Assembly: GCF_001942335.1 (NCBI RefSeq)
Contig: NZ_MKKH01000022.1
Coordinates: forward strand, 62,001 to 126,000
Direction of reading: 5' to 3'
From: Cellulosimicrobium sp. CUA-896
GTDB lineage: Bacteria; Actinomycetota; Actinomycetes; Actinomycetales; Cellulomonadaceae
Length of the DNA: 64,000 nucleotides
The translations under genes and the position numbers were made by a program. Positions 9,052-18,422 of this stretch are shown here, piece after piece. The notes beneath the pieces were generated by a model that saw only the letters and a list, made by a program, of their open reading frames with translations, was not told where the DNA came from and ran no database searches. Position 1 is the first letter of the stretch, and each line of letters begins with the position of its first letter.

Positions 9052-10052
9052 GCGGCGCCTCCCGGGTCGTCCTCCTGCGGGCCGGGGACACCGGCCGGGA
9101 TCTCGCCGGCGGCGGCGCGGGTGCGGGCGTACCGCTCCGGGTCGAGGTCCTCGACGAACACCTTCTGGAGCATGTGCCAGTCCTCGGCGTGCTCGCGGAT
9201 CGCGACGCTCAGCGCGTCGACCCAGCCCTGCGTCATCGCGGCGACCTGCTCGGACCGCGGCACGTCGGCGGGCGGCTGCACGCGCGGGAAGAACCGGATC
9301 ACGAGGCCCCAGGGCGTGCCGGCCGCGCGGCGCCGGGCGCCACGCAGGCGCTCGTAGTAGATGCCCGCGGGGATCAGCGGTGTCCCGGTGCTCACCGCGA
9401 GCGCCGCCGGCCCGGCGGCGACCCGGGCACGTCGCCCGAACATCTCGACCTCGACCCCGCGGGCCGTCAGGTCGCGGTCGGCGAGCAGCGGGATGATCCG
9501 CCCGGGCCGGCGCGCGCCGCGCACGAGGTCGCGGAAGACGTCGCCGTCCCCGAGCGCGAGGATCTCGATGCCGATGGACGTGCGGAAGGACAGGAACTCC
9601 TGGAACAGCTCCTCGGGCTCGAGCCGCTCGGCGACGGTGAGCACCGGCGCGATGTTCGGTGTCGCGTACGCGCCGGCGAGGTCCCAGTTGCCCTGGTGCG
9701 ACAGGGCCAGCACCGGGCTGCGGTCGCCGTCGAGGTGGGCGGTGAGGTTGTCGTAGCCGACGAGCCGCACGCGGGCGCGCACCTGCTCGGGCGTCCACGC
9801 CGGCAGGGTGAACGCCTCGCGGTAGTAGCGCATGTACGAGCGCATGCCGGCGCGCGACAGCCGGCGCAGGGCGCGCGGCGTCAGCCCCGGGCGCACGCGG
9901 GCGAGGTTCTTCTCGAGCTGGCGCACGCCGCCGCCGCGCAGGAGCCACGCGACGTCGGCGACGGCGGTGAACACCCCGCGCAGCAGCGGCTCGGGGACCT
10001 GGTGGGCGTGGCGCCAGGCGAACGTGAACGCCCTGCCGGTGTCGATCGCCAT
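9048..10052 (-). CDS. Phosphatidylinositol mannoside acyltransferase (PatA/HtrB-like)
   Basis: This lysophospholipid-acyltransferase-like enzyme of 334 residues has the HX4D catalytic motif in ALSHQGNWDLAG (His119, Asp124). The RDLTARGVEVEMFG and PAALAVSTGTPLIPAG blocks match bacterial HtrB/PatA proteins. In mycobacteria the same position between pgsA and pimA holds the acyltransferase that palmitoylates the mannose of PIM1 (Rv2611c). The gene overlaps pimA by 4 bp and starts 2 nt after pgsA, so all three are one transcriptional unit. Function by homology plus context. Confidence 0.9.
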   Translation of the reverse strand: MAIDTGRAFTFAWRHAHQVPEPLLRGVFTAVADVAWLLRGGGVRQLEKNLARVRPGLTPRALRRLSRAGMRSYMRYYREAFTLPAWTPEQVRARVRLVGYDNLTAHLDGDRSPVLALSHQGNWDLAGAYATPNIAPVLTVAERLEPEELFQEFLSFRTSIGIEILALGDGDVFRDLVRGARRPGRIIPLLADRDLTARGVEVEMFGRRARVAAGPAALAVSTGTPLIPAGIYYERLRGARRRAAGTPWGLVIRFFPRVQPPADVPRSEQVAAMTQGWVDALSVAIREHAEDWHMLQKVFVEDLDPERYARTRAAAGEIPAGVPGPQEDDPGGAA

Positions 10053-10054
10053 CG

Positions 10055-10725
10055 TCAGCGGGTCCCTCCGGTCGGTCGGGGGTGGTCGGCGGGTCCGGCG
10101 CCGAGCGCGAGCGCCTGCCGGCGCACGGCCGTCACGCGCTGCACGACGGTCACGGCGCTCGCCACGGCCAGCAGCCCGAGGACGACGACGAGCACGACCG
10201 GCGGGAGGCCGAGCCCGACGAGACCGGCGGCGACGAGCGCCGCGACGAGCCGGTCGCGCGCTCGGCGATGCCGACCTGCGCCGTCATGCCGACGCTCTCG
10301 GCCCGGGCGCGGGCGTAGGGCACGACGGCGCCGAGGGCGAGGCACGCGAGGCCCACGCCCGTGCCCCAGGCCGCCAGGTCGGGGGTGAGCCGCGCGTCGT
10401 CGGCCCGCACGAACCACAGCGTGAGCCCGATGAACAGGGCGGCGTCCGCGAGCCGGTCGAGCGTCGAGTCGAGGAACGCGCCCCACGGACCGGACCGACC
10501 GGCCCGGCGGGCCATGACACCGTCGAGCACGTCCGAGAACGCGAACACCATGACGACCATCGTCCCGGCGAAGAGGTGCCCGGTCGGGAAGAGCCACAAC
10601 GCGCCCGCGACCACGCCGACCGTCCCGGCGAGGGTGACGGCGTCGGGGCTGACGCCGAGGCGCAGCAGCACGACGGCGAGCGGGGTGAACAGGCGCGTGG
10701 TGATCGCGCGCAGCTTGCCGAACAT
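10055..10725 (-). CDS. pgsA: CDP-alcohol phosphatidyltransferase, phosphatidylinositol phosphate synthase (frame broken once)
   Basis: The motif DX2DGX2ARX8GX3DX3D is complete: SDVLDGVMARRAGRSG, then FLDSTLD, with Asp residues between 65 and 90. Several transmembrane helices surround it. In this operon the enzyme makes phosphatidylinositol phosphate from CDP-diacylglycerol and inositol phosphate, feeding PatA and PimA. The frame breaks near 10257 after VGIAER. The final helices (LVAALVAAGLVGLGLPPVVL) lie in the next frame, and one added base gives 223 residues. Its ATG overlaps the HIT-protein stop by 3 bp (ATGA). Confidence 0.91.
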
Positions 10726-11315
10726 CAGACGTCGCCCTCCCCCGCGCCGGGCCAGGCGGCGGCGAGCTTCGCGCGCGTGTCGGCGAGCAGCTCGGGCACG
10801 GCCTTGGTCTGCGCGACGATCGGCAGGAAGTTCGCGTCGCCGGCCCAGCGCGGGACGACGTGCTGGTGCAGGTGCGCGGCGATGCCGGCTCCGGCGACCG
10901 CCCCCTGGTTCATGCCGAGGTTGAAACCGTCGGGCGCCGAGACGGCGCGCACGACGCGCATCGCGGTCTGCGTCAGGTGCGCCACCTCGACGGTCTCGGT
11001 CTCGGTGAGGTCGGTGTAGTCCGAGACGTGGCGGTACGGGACGACCATGAGGTGCCCGGGGTTGTACGGGTACAGGTTGAGCACGACGTACGCCGTGACG
11101 CCGCGCGCGACGACGAGCCCGTCCGCGTCGGGCAGCCCCGGGATCCGGCAGAACGGGCACTGGCCCGCGGAGTCGTCGGCGGGCTTGTCCTGCCCGCCGA
11201 TGTACACCATCCGGTGCGGCGTCCACAGCCGGTCGAGGCCGTCGTCGTCCCCGGGGCGCTCGCCCCGGGGCTCGACGACGGGACCGGGCACGGCGTCCGT
11301 GCGCTCGTCGCTCAC
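10725..11315 (-). CDS. HIT-domain protein (Ap4A phosphorylase/hydrolase type)
   Basis: The 196 residues end in the histidine triad HLHQHVV (His148, His150, His152) that carries the nucleotidyl-enzyme intermediate. An N-terminal CPFC at 53-56 suggests a zinc site, as in the mycobacterial protein at the same position (Rv2613c, an Ap4A-cleaving enzyme, from memory). It starts 8 bp after the thrS stop and overlaps pgsA. The link of a dinucleoside-polyphosphate enzyme with threonyl-tRNA synthetase is sensible, since aminoacyl-tRNA synthetases make Ap4A. GTG start at 11315. Confidence 0.92.
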   Translation of the reverse strand: MSDERTDAVPGPVVEPRGERPGDDDGLDRLWTPHRMVYIGGQDKPADDSAGQCPFCRIPGLPDADGLVVARGVTAYVVLNLYPYNPGHLMVVPYRHVSDYTDLTETETVEVAHLTQTAMRVVRAVSAPDGFNLGMNQGAVAGAGIAAHLHQHVVPRWAGDANFLPIVAQTKAVPELLADTRAKLAAAWPGAGEGDV

Positions 11316-11322
11316 CGCGTCG

Positions 11323-13349
11323 TCAGACCTGCACGCGGTCGCGGACCGCCGTGACGATGCGGTCGATCGCCTCGGCGACGGGCACGCCGTTGTCCTGGCG
11401 CCCGTCGCGGTAGCGGAACGACACGGCGCCGGCCTCGGCGTCCTCGCCGCCCGCGATGAGGACGAACGGCACCTTCTGCGTGCTGGCGTTGCGGATCTTT
11501 TTGCCGAAGCGGTCGTCGGAGTAGTCGACCTCGGCGCGGATGCCCTGGGCGCGCAGCTGCGCGACGACGTCGGCCAGGTAGTCGTTGAACGGCTCGGCGA
11601 CGGGCACCGCGACGACCTGGACCGGGGCGAGCCAGGCCGGGAAAGCGCCCGCGTAGTGCTCGAGCAGCACCGCGAAGAAGCGCTCGATCGACCCGAACAG
11701 CGCGCGGTGGATCATCACCGGGCGCTGGCGCGAGCCGTCGGCGGCCGTGTACTGCAGGTCGAACTTCTCGGGCAGGTTGAAGTCGAGCTGGATGGTCGAC
11801 ATCTGCCACGTGCGGCCGATGGCGTCCTTGGCCTGCACCGAGATCTTGGGGCCGTAGAACGCCGCGCCGCCCGGGTCCGGGACGAGCTCGAGGCCGGACG
11901 CCGTGGCGACCTCCTCGAGCGTGCGGGTCGCCTCCTCCCAGGTCGCGTCGTCGCCGACGGACTTCTCCGGGTCGCGCGTGGACAGCTCGAGGTAGAAGTC
12001 GTCGAGGCCGTAGTCCTTGAGCAGGTCGAGCACGAACGTGAGCAGCGACGTGAGCTCGTCGCGCATCTGCTCGCGCGTGCAGTAGATGTGCGCGTCGTCC
12101 TGCGTGAAGCCGCGCGCGCGGGTCAGGCCGTGCACGACGCCGGACTTCTCGTACCGGTACACCGTCCCGAACTCGAACAGGCGCAGCGGCAGCTCCCGGT
12201 AGGAGCGCCCGCGCGCGTCGAAGATGAGGTTGTGCATCGGGCAGTTCATGGGCTTGAGGTAGTAGTCCTGCCCGGCGCGGCGCACGGTGCCGTCGTCGTC
12301 GAGCTCCTCGTCGAGGTGCATGGGCGGGTACATGCCGTCCGCGTACCAGTCGAGGTGGCCCGACACCTGGAACAGCTTCGCCTTGGTGATGTGCGGGCTG
12401 TTGACGAACGAGTACCCCGCCTCGACGTGGCGCTTGCGCGAGTACTCCTCCATCTCGGAGCGGATGATGCCGCCCTTGGGGTGGAACACCGCGAGCCCGG
12501 AGCCGATCTCGTCGGGGAACGAGAACAGGTCGAGCTCGCTGCCGAGCCGGCGGTGGTCGCGGCGCTCGGCCTCGGCGAGCCGCTCGAGGTACGCCTTGAG
12601 CTCGTCCTTGGTGGGCCACGCCGTGCCGTAGACGCGCTGCAGCTGCGGGTTCTTCTCGCTGCCGCGCCAGTAGGCCGCGGCGGAACGCATGAGCTGGAAG
12701 CCGTTGCCGATATGGCGCGTGGTGGGCAGGTGCGGGCCGCGGCACAGGTCCTTCCACACCACGGTCTCGGTCTCGCGCCCGGCGCCGCGCACGTTGTCGT
12801 AGATCGTCAGCTCGCCGGCGCCGACCTCGACGCTCGCTCCCTCGGCCGCCGTCTCGGACGACCCCTTGAGGCCGATGAGCTCCAGCTTGTACGGCTCGCC
12901 GGCGAGCTCGGCGCGGGCCTCGTCCTCGGTGACCACGCGGCGGCGGAAGGTCTGGCCCTCCTTGACGATGCGCGACATCGCCTTGTCGAGCGCCTTGAGG
13001 TCTTCGGGGGTGAACGGCGTCTCGACGTCGAGTCGTAGTAGAAGCCGTCGGTGATCGGCGGGCCGATGCCGAGCTTCGCGTCCGGGTTCACCTGCTGGAC
13101 CGCCTGCGCGAGCACGTGCGCGGCCGAGTGGCGCAGCACGGCGAGGCCGTCGGGCGAGTCGATGCTCACCGGCTCGACCTCGTCGCCCGGGGCGAGCGCG
13201 GTGTCGAGGTCCTTGAGCACCCCGTTGACCCGCACGACGACGACCTCGCGACGACCGGCGAAGAGCTCCGTGCCCGTCGTGGCCGTCTCCACCGTGACGG
13301 TCCCGGCCTCGGGGACGGTGGTGACTGGCGGCTGGACGACGTCCGACAC
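11323..13349 (-). CDS. thrS: Threonyl-tRNA synthetase (frame broken once)
   Basis: Charges tRNA-Thr. The 675 residues (after repair) show the TGS domain (about 30-95) and the editing-domain [14 protein letters not shown]. The class II core includes NCPMHNLIF, whose Cys belongs to the zinc site, and [18 protein letters not shown]. The anticodon-binding domain is C-terminal. The GTG at 13349 has AAGGAG six bases upstream. The frame breaks near 13031 within FYYD-FDVETPF, where TTC reads TC; restoring one T rejoins it. A promoter-like TACGAT lies about 120 bp upstream (near 13470). It is the first gene of the thrS-to-pimA unit. Confidence 0.94.
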
Positions 13350-13538
13350 GTGCTGCTCCTTGCGGGTGGGAGGGCGCCGTCGTGGCGTCCTCGGATGAGC
13401 GGTCCCCGGGCCTGCGGACGGTGCCGCGGGCGCTCGGAGGGGCACCGTCGTCGACGGCGCCCCTCGATCGTACCGACCCGCTCCCTCAGGACGAACCGGG
13501 CACGCTGCTCCCGGCCGGCGGACGCGCAGCGGGTCGCG

Positions 13539-15167
13539 CTAGGTGCGCGTCCAGCGCCGGTGGCGCCGGCGCCGCGCTCGCGACCACGCGTCGTCGTACT
13601 CCGCGAGCGCCTCGTCCGCGCGCTCGCGCTCGATCCCGACGAGGAGCCCGTAGCTGAACCCGTTCTCGCCGGAGAGGTTCGCCTGCATGCCCAGCCCGCG
13701 CAGCGCGTGGGCCAGCGCGACGGCGTCGTGGTGGTCCCCGAGCGCGTCCTGCACGTCCTCGAGGCGACGGGCGAACCGCGCGGCGTCCTTGCCGACCGCC
13801 CCCGCCATCGACTCCCCCGCGTAGCGCGCGCGCTTGGCCGCCTTGCGGACGTCGTGCAGCAGGTCGTCGCGCCGAGCCCCCTCCGCCCCGGCGGCCGCGC
13901 GGGCCCGTCGCCGCGTGCGCTTCCAGGTCTTGCGCGCCAGCGCCGGCAGCACATCGGTCGCGGGGTCGCCCGCCCGGCCGGTCAGGGGCGGGGCGGCCGC
14001 GAGCGCCGCGAGGGACTCGAGCAGGTCGAGGTAGCGGCGGCCGGACATCTGCTCGACGGCGGTGCGGTGCGCCTCCCGGTAGCGCGCGTCGAGCTCGTCG
14101 ACGACGCGCGCCCGCACCGGCCCGACGACGAGCTCGTCGGGGAGCCGGTCGAGGACGGCGTGCACGCGGTCGCGCGCCACCTCGGCGTCGCGCGCCTCCC
14201 CGAGCACCTGGCCCCACCAGCGCAGCTCGTCGCGCGCCGGGTCGGTCTGCTCGCGGTCCAGCAGCGGGCGGAAGGTCGCGAGGGCGCTGCGCAGCCGCCG
14301 GGCGGCGACGCGGGCCTTGTGCACGGCGTCGGGGGTGTCGCGGCGCACCTCGGGGTCCCAGCGGACCAGGGCATCGACCTGCTCGGCCAGGTACGCGGTC
14401 ACGACGTCCCCCGCCGTGGTGGCGCCGGCACGGTCGGGCGCGGCGTCGCCCGCGGCGGCCGACGGGCCCGGCGTCGAGTCGACGCCGAGGGCCCGGGCGA
14501 GCTTGGGACGGCTCGGCTCGGCCGAGGCGCCCGCCGTGACGAGCGCGTCGACGACCGCGGCGAGCAGGGCCTCGGGGTCGTCCTGCTCGAGACCGGCGGG
14601 CGCGAGCTCGACCTCGATCTCGCGCCAGGCGTCGGTCCCGCCTCCGGCGTGGGGATCGGCGTTCGTGGGCCTCTCGCGCGCCCCCGGCGGCGGGATGCGC
14701 TCGGCGGTCACGCGGTCCTCGGCGACCTCGACGAGCGGGGCGTCGTCGTCGGTCGCGCGCAGCAGCGTCGTCGTGCGCTCGGTGCGGACCCGGCCGACGG
14801 GGACGAGCGGCGCGGCGCGGGTGAGGCCGAGCACGAGCCCGGCGAGCTCGGCGGGCGGCGCGGGAGCGTCGCCCGGGTCGCCGAGGACCGGCGGCAGGGG
14901 CTCGGCGTCCGCGTCGAGCGGACGCCGCAGCTCCTCGCGCGCGTCGCCCGGTGCGGGGAGCTTGAGGTGCCATCCGGCGTCCTCGCCTCCGGTCCGGCGG
15001 CGCAGCGTCACGCCGCGCGCGAGCAGGCGCAGGTCGGCGGTGTCGTAGTAGAGCGCGTCGAGGTGCAGCGGGTCGCCCGTCTCGCCGCGCGCTCCCGTCA
15101 CGTCGATCGCGGGCATGCTCCAGCCGGCGGGCGCGCTGAGCGTGCGCTCCCGCTCGAGGTGGGTCAT
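13539..15167 (-). CDS. CYTH and CHAD domain-containing protein
   Basis: The N-terminal CYTH domain begins with the EXEXK-like ERERT at 5-9 and contains LYYDTADLRLLARGVTLRRR, which binds triphosphate in the tunnel fold. After an Ala/Pro/Gly-rich linker, the CHAD domain (about 255-500) shows HKARVAARRLRSAL and DLLHDVRKAAKRARYAGE, helices with conserved His and basic residues. CHAD domains bind polyphosphate, and CYTH-CHAD proteins are linked to polyphosphate metabolism. A PPK2 kinase is encoded 14 kb away. Full 542-residue length with no break. The exact reaction is unknown. Confidence 0.93.
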   Translation of the reverse strand: MTHLERERTLSAPAGWSMPAIDVTGARGETGDPLHLDALYYDTADLRLLARGVTLRRRTGGEDAGWHLKLPAPGDAREELRRPLDADAEPLPPVLGDPGDAPAPPAELAGLVLGLTRAAPLVPVGRVRTERTTTLLRATDDDAPLVEVAEDRVTAERIPPPGARERPTNADPHAGGGTDAWREIEVELAPAGLEQDDPEALLAAVVDALVTAGASAEPSRPKLARALGVDSTPGPSAAAGDAAPDRAGATTAGDVVTAYLAEQVDALVRWDPEVRRDTPDAVHKARVAARRLRSALATFRPLLDREQTDPARDELRWWGQVLGEARDAEVARDRVHAVLDRLPDELVVGPVRARVVDELDARYREAHRTAVEQMSGRRYLDLLESLAALAAAPPLTGRAGDPATDVLPALARKTWKRTRRRARAAAGAEGARRDDLLHDVRKAAKRARYAGESMAGAVGKDAARFARRLEDVQDALGDHHDAVALAHALRGLGMQANLSGENGFSYGLLVGIERERADEALAEYDDAWSRARRRRHRRWTRT

Positions 15168-15289
15168 CCGGCACTCGCTCGCGTGTCGTGCGCCACGGGT
15201 CGGGTCATGCCGCCGACCCTAGGAGCACCGCCCGCGCCCTGCACGCCCGGTGCGGTGGCCGGTGGCGCGGGCCGGCGCGGCGCCCCGCC

Positions 15290-15916
15290 TCACGGTGCTG
15301 CCCGCTGGAGGCGGTACCACCGGGGCGCGGTGCGGTTCATCGGCCATCCGAGACCGGTCGTGTCGGCGTCCTCCGTCGACGTCACGTCCCAGCCGGGGAA
15401 GGCGGACTCGACCTCGCCCGGCGAGACGCCCCCGACGAGCCGCCGGTACCACGTGGGCCCGAAGGCGAGCAGGAGCACGGTCGCGCCGGGCCGGGCCGAC
15501 GCCGTCACGCCTCGGCCCTCCGCGCTTCTCTGACCCGCGCCGAGCCCCTGGAAGCAGCCGACGTCGAGGAAGAGGTCGAACGTGCCGAGCCCGGCGTCCT
15601 CGAGGGCGGTCACGTCGGCGACGACGTAGTGCGCGCCGTCCCCGCCACGACGACGTGCCGCCGCGACGGACGCGGGCACGACGTCGACGCCGACGGCCTC
15701 CCATCCTCGTCGCGCGAGCTCGGGCGTGTACTGGCCCCGGCCGCAGCCGAGGTCCAGCGCCCGGCCGAGCGGACGGGCGGCGCGCTCCGCCTCCTCACGG
15801 TCGAGCAGCGCGTCCACCTGGGCGGCTGCGGCCTCCCGGTAGCCCTCCCACGGCACGAACCCGAGCCGGTAGGCGACGCGGTACCCGCGCTCGAACCCGG
15901 AACGACGACCGGCCAT
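15290..15916 (-). CDS. Class I SAM-dependent methyltransferase
   Basis: The 208 residues hold motif I ALDLGCGRGQYT at 53-64, the acidic end of strand 2 in AVGVDVVP, then FDLFLDVGCFQGL and GATVLLLAFGPTWY. This is the methyltransferase-11/25 type of fold. The substrate is unknown. An AGGAGG six bases before the ATG at 15916 supports the start. It is flanked on the same strand by the VOC protein upstream and the CYTH-CHAD protein downstream, with gaps near 100 bp, so co-transcription is uncertain. Confidence 0.88.
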   Translation of the reverse strand: MAGRRSGFERGYRVAYRLGFVPWEGYREAAAAQVDALLDREEAERAARPLGRALDLGCGRGQYTPELARRGWEAVGVDVVPASVAAARRRGGDGAHYVVADVTALEDAGLGTFDLFLDVGCFQGLGAGQRSAEGRGVTASARPGATVLLLAFGPTWYRRLVGGVSPGEVESAFPGWDVTSTEDADTTGLGWPMNRTAPRWYRLQRAAP

Positions 15917-15996
15917 GCGCGACCTCCTGACCCGGGCCGACCGCAGGACGACCCCGGCGCGCGGGCCGCCGAGCGTGTCCCCGCGCCACTCCTGAT

Positions 15997-16403
15997 CTAG
16001 GCCTGGACGAGCCGTGCCATGGCCGGGCCGTCCGCGAGGCCGATGATGTTGCCCGCCGGGTCGGTGAACCAGGCACCGTCCCCGCCCTCCATGAACCCCC
16101 GGACGATGCCCTTCTCGTCCTGCTCGAAGCCCTCGTACCGCTCGAACGTCACGCCCTGGGCGGTGAGCTCGTCGACCACCTGGTCCACGTCGTCCACCGT
16201 CAGGTGCATGACCGTGAAGGTCGCCGGCTGGTGGTTCTCCTTGGGATAGACGAAGACGTCGCGCCGCCGTCGAGATGCAGGACCAGCCCGTTCCCGTCGT
16301 CGAGCGCCGTGACCTTCAGCCCGAGCGTGTCCGCGTAGAACGCGCGCGCCGCGTCCAGGTCGTCCGCCGAGAAGCTCGAGAACCCGCGTCGGATGGTGAC
16401 CAT
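15997..16403 (-). CDS. VOC (glyoxalase/bleomycin resistance) family protein (frame broken once)
   Basis: Two beta-alpha-beta-beta-beta half-modules are visible. The first runs RRGFSSFSADDLDAARAFYA through GNGLVLHLDGG; the second runs MHLTVDDVDQVVDELTAQGV to WFTDPAGNIIGL. These are typical of single-domain VOC proteins of about 135 residues. The frame breaks near 16261; adding one base (GGCGCG to GGCGCCG) joins them. GAAGGAG lies 9 nt before the ATG at 16403. The substrate cannot be deduced. Confidence 0.87.
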
Positions 16404-16535
16404 CGCTGCCTCACTCCTTCGTGACCGCCGGCGACCGTTCGGCGCGTCCCGCCGGGGCGCCGGATGCTTCCAGGGTGCCACCGCCGCGCCGCCGTGAACA
16501 CCTCCTCGCCAGGCCGGGCAGGGACCGGCCGCGGG

Positions 16536-18102
16536 TCAGGCGCCGGAGCGGCGTCGGACCAGGACGGCCAGCACCCCGGTCACCAGGAGCGCGACGGCGA
16601 TCGCCGATGCCGCGTGCACCGTGCGCCCGTGGCCGCCAGCCCGGCGCCCGGCGTCCCGACCGGTGGGGGGCCGGCCGTGCTCGACACGTCACCGGGCGCC
16701 ACCACGCGGACGGCCTCGTCCGGCGGTTCGGCACGCGGGGGCGTGCCGGCATCGAGGTCGGCGCCGGTGCTGCCGTCGCCCGGCGCCACCACGTCGACGG
16801 CGTCGAACGTGTTCGTCGCGACGACGTCGATCGTCGCCGGCGACCCCGCCGTCACGGCGATCGGACCGGCGGGGGCGAACGCCACCCGGTCCGCGCCGCC
16901 GTCGTCGGTCTCGGTGAGCTCGCACACCGACCCGACCGGCACGCCCGTGAACGTCGTCGTCCCCCCGGCGCCGACGACGGCCGTACGGGGGAAGCCGTCG
17001 ACCGCCGTCCCGGCCGTGTCGGCGCAGTCGAGCCGGAACGTGAACGTGCCGGTGACGGCCTCGGCGGCCTCGCCGGCGAGCTGCTTCGTGAGCCGGATCG
17101 AGCGCAGGGGGTCGCCCTGGCCCGTCCCGCCCCCGCCGGCGTACTCGAGCGACGCCACCACGTCGCCGGTGCTCAGCCCGGTGACCGTGTTCTCGTACCG
17201 GTCGCGTCGTGGGCGTCGTCCGGCACGGCGGTCGCGTAGACGAGCACGTAGACGTGGTCGGAGCCGTGGGCGCCGGGGACGCTGAACCGGAACTGGTTCG
17301 CCCCGGGACCGGCCTCGACCACGTACTGCGACGGGTCCAGCTCGAACCCCAGGCCCCAGAAGGCCCCGTTGTACCACCGGTCGACGGGCACGGCGACGAC
17401 GACCATGCTGCCCGCGACGAGGCTCAGCCGCGGGTCGAACGTGTCGGTGACCACCACGGGGTTCCCGCCCGGGCCGGTCAGGTACTGACCGGGGATGTTC
17501 ACCTGCCACCGGACGGTACCGTCCGTCATGTCGTACCAGGCGTTCTTCACCGGGGAGGCCGGAGGCCCCCAGCCCTCGCCCTTGGTGATCGGTCCGGGCA
17601 GCTCGACGCGGACCTCGGCGCCGCTGCCCGTGGTGAACACGAGCTCCTCCGCCTTGCTCGTCTCGGTCGCCTGGGCCCAGAAGAACAACGTCCCCCGGAT
17701 GCCGGTGTGGGTGGCCGCGAACTCGCCGAGCGTGCAGACGATCCCCGTCTCGTCGACGGTGCAGGTGCCGACCACGGCGCCCGAGAGGTCGGTGAGGTCG
17801 AACACGTGCGCGAATCCCGCGATGCGAGGTGAGGTGGGAAACGTCAGGCGGAACGTGTCCCCCGGGAGCGCGTCGTCGGGCACGGCCCACGTCGCGTCGA
17901 ACCGGATCTCGTCCCAGTGCCGGATCCCGCCGGTGGGCTGGGTGATCTCGAGACCGGTGATCGCGTCGTGCTCGGCGGCGTGCGCCGCCGTGGGGACGAC
18001 GGTGACGCCCAGGAGGGCGAGCAGCACCGAGACCGCGCCGGCGAGCGCGCGTCGGACGGCCGGGCGCGCGCTCCCCGGCGAGGGGCGGTCGATGGGGGGC
18101 AC
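16536..18102 (-). CDS. Secreted, wall-anchored DUF5979/Ig-like surface protein (frame broken twice)
   Basis: The restored protein is about 522 residues. A signal peptide (RRALAGAVSVLLALLGVTVV, then PTAAHA|A) is followed by an adhesin-like beta-rich domain (ITGLEITQPTGGIRHWDEIR onward). A DUF5979-type domain comes next (TGTFTFRLDCADTAG to VPVGSVCELTETD), then a Pro/Thr/Ala-rich stalk. The C-terminal sorting signal is LAATG, a hydrophobic helix and the tail RRRSGA. The first break is near 17200, the second near 16623 inside the sorting signal. GTG at 18102 has GAAGGAG five bases upstream. It is probably fixed to the wall by a class E-type sortase; no sortase gene is in the window. Confidence 0.8.
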
Positions 18103-18224
18103 ACGTACTCCTTCACTCCTGGACGGTCGTCCATGAGTGGGGACGCGCCTGGGCGGCGGCGATGACGTGGTCACGGGTGTGGCGAGGAACACGTCGGGGC
18201 GCGGTCGACGACAGCGCCGACGAC

Positions 18225-18258
18225 GAAGGCCCGTCCCTGCTCGCGGGGACGGGCCTTC
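18225..18258 (-). terminator. Hairpin terminator of tRNA-Val(CAC)
   Basis: GAAGGCCCGTCCC and GGGACGGGCCTTC form a perfect 13-bp stem with an 8-nt loop, starting 17 nt downstream of the leftward tRNA-Val. The arms end in GAAGG/CCTTC like the terminators of the tRNA operons at 20.9 and 21.4 kb. Confidence 0.75.
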
Positions 18259-18274
18259 GGCCGGTACGACTCGG

Positions 18275-18346
18275 TGGGCGATACTGGGTTCGAACCAGTG
18301 ACCTCTTCGGTGTGAACGAAGCGCGCTACCACTGCGCCAATCGCCC
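18275..18346 (-). tRNA. tRNA-Val(CAC)
   Basis: The 72-nt cloverleaf reads GGGCGAT...ATCGCCC plus discriminator A. The anticodon stem CTTCG/CGAAG encloses TTCACAC (anticodon CAC), and the T loop is GGTTCGAACCC-like. No CCA is encoded. Acceptor, D and T arms are almost identical to the two tRNA-Val(GAC) genes; the differences concentrate in the anticodon arm. Confidence 0.95.
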
Positions 18347-18422
18347 GAGTGCGTGGACGATACTAGCGCGAACCGGACCGGATCGAAAAACCGGCTCGGG
18401 CGTGCGAGCCGGAGGGCCGGGG

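Noticed and set aside
13350-13480. T-box or other riboswitch in the thrS leader
   Set aside because: The leader is about 110-120 nt and lacks the conserved T-box sequence and an antiterminator-like pair; only a promoter-like TACGAT was seen.
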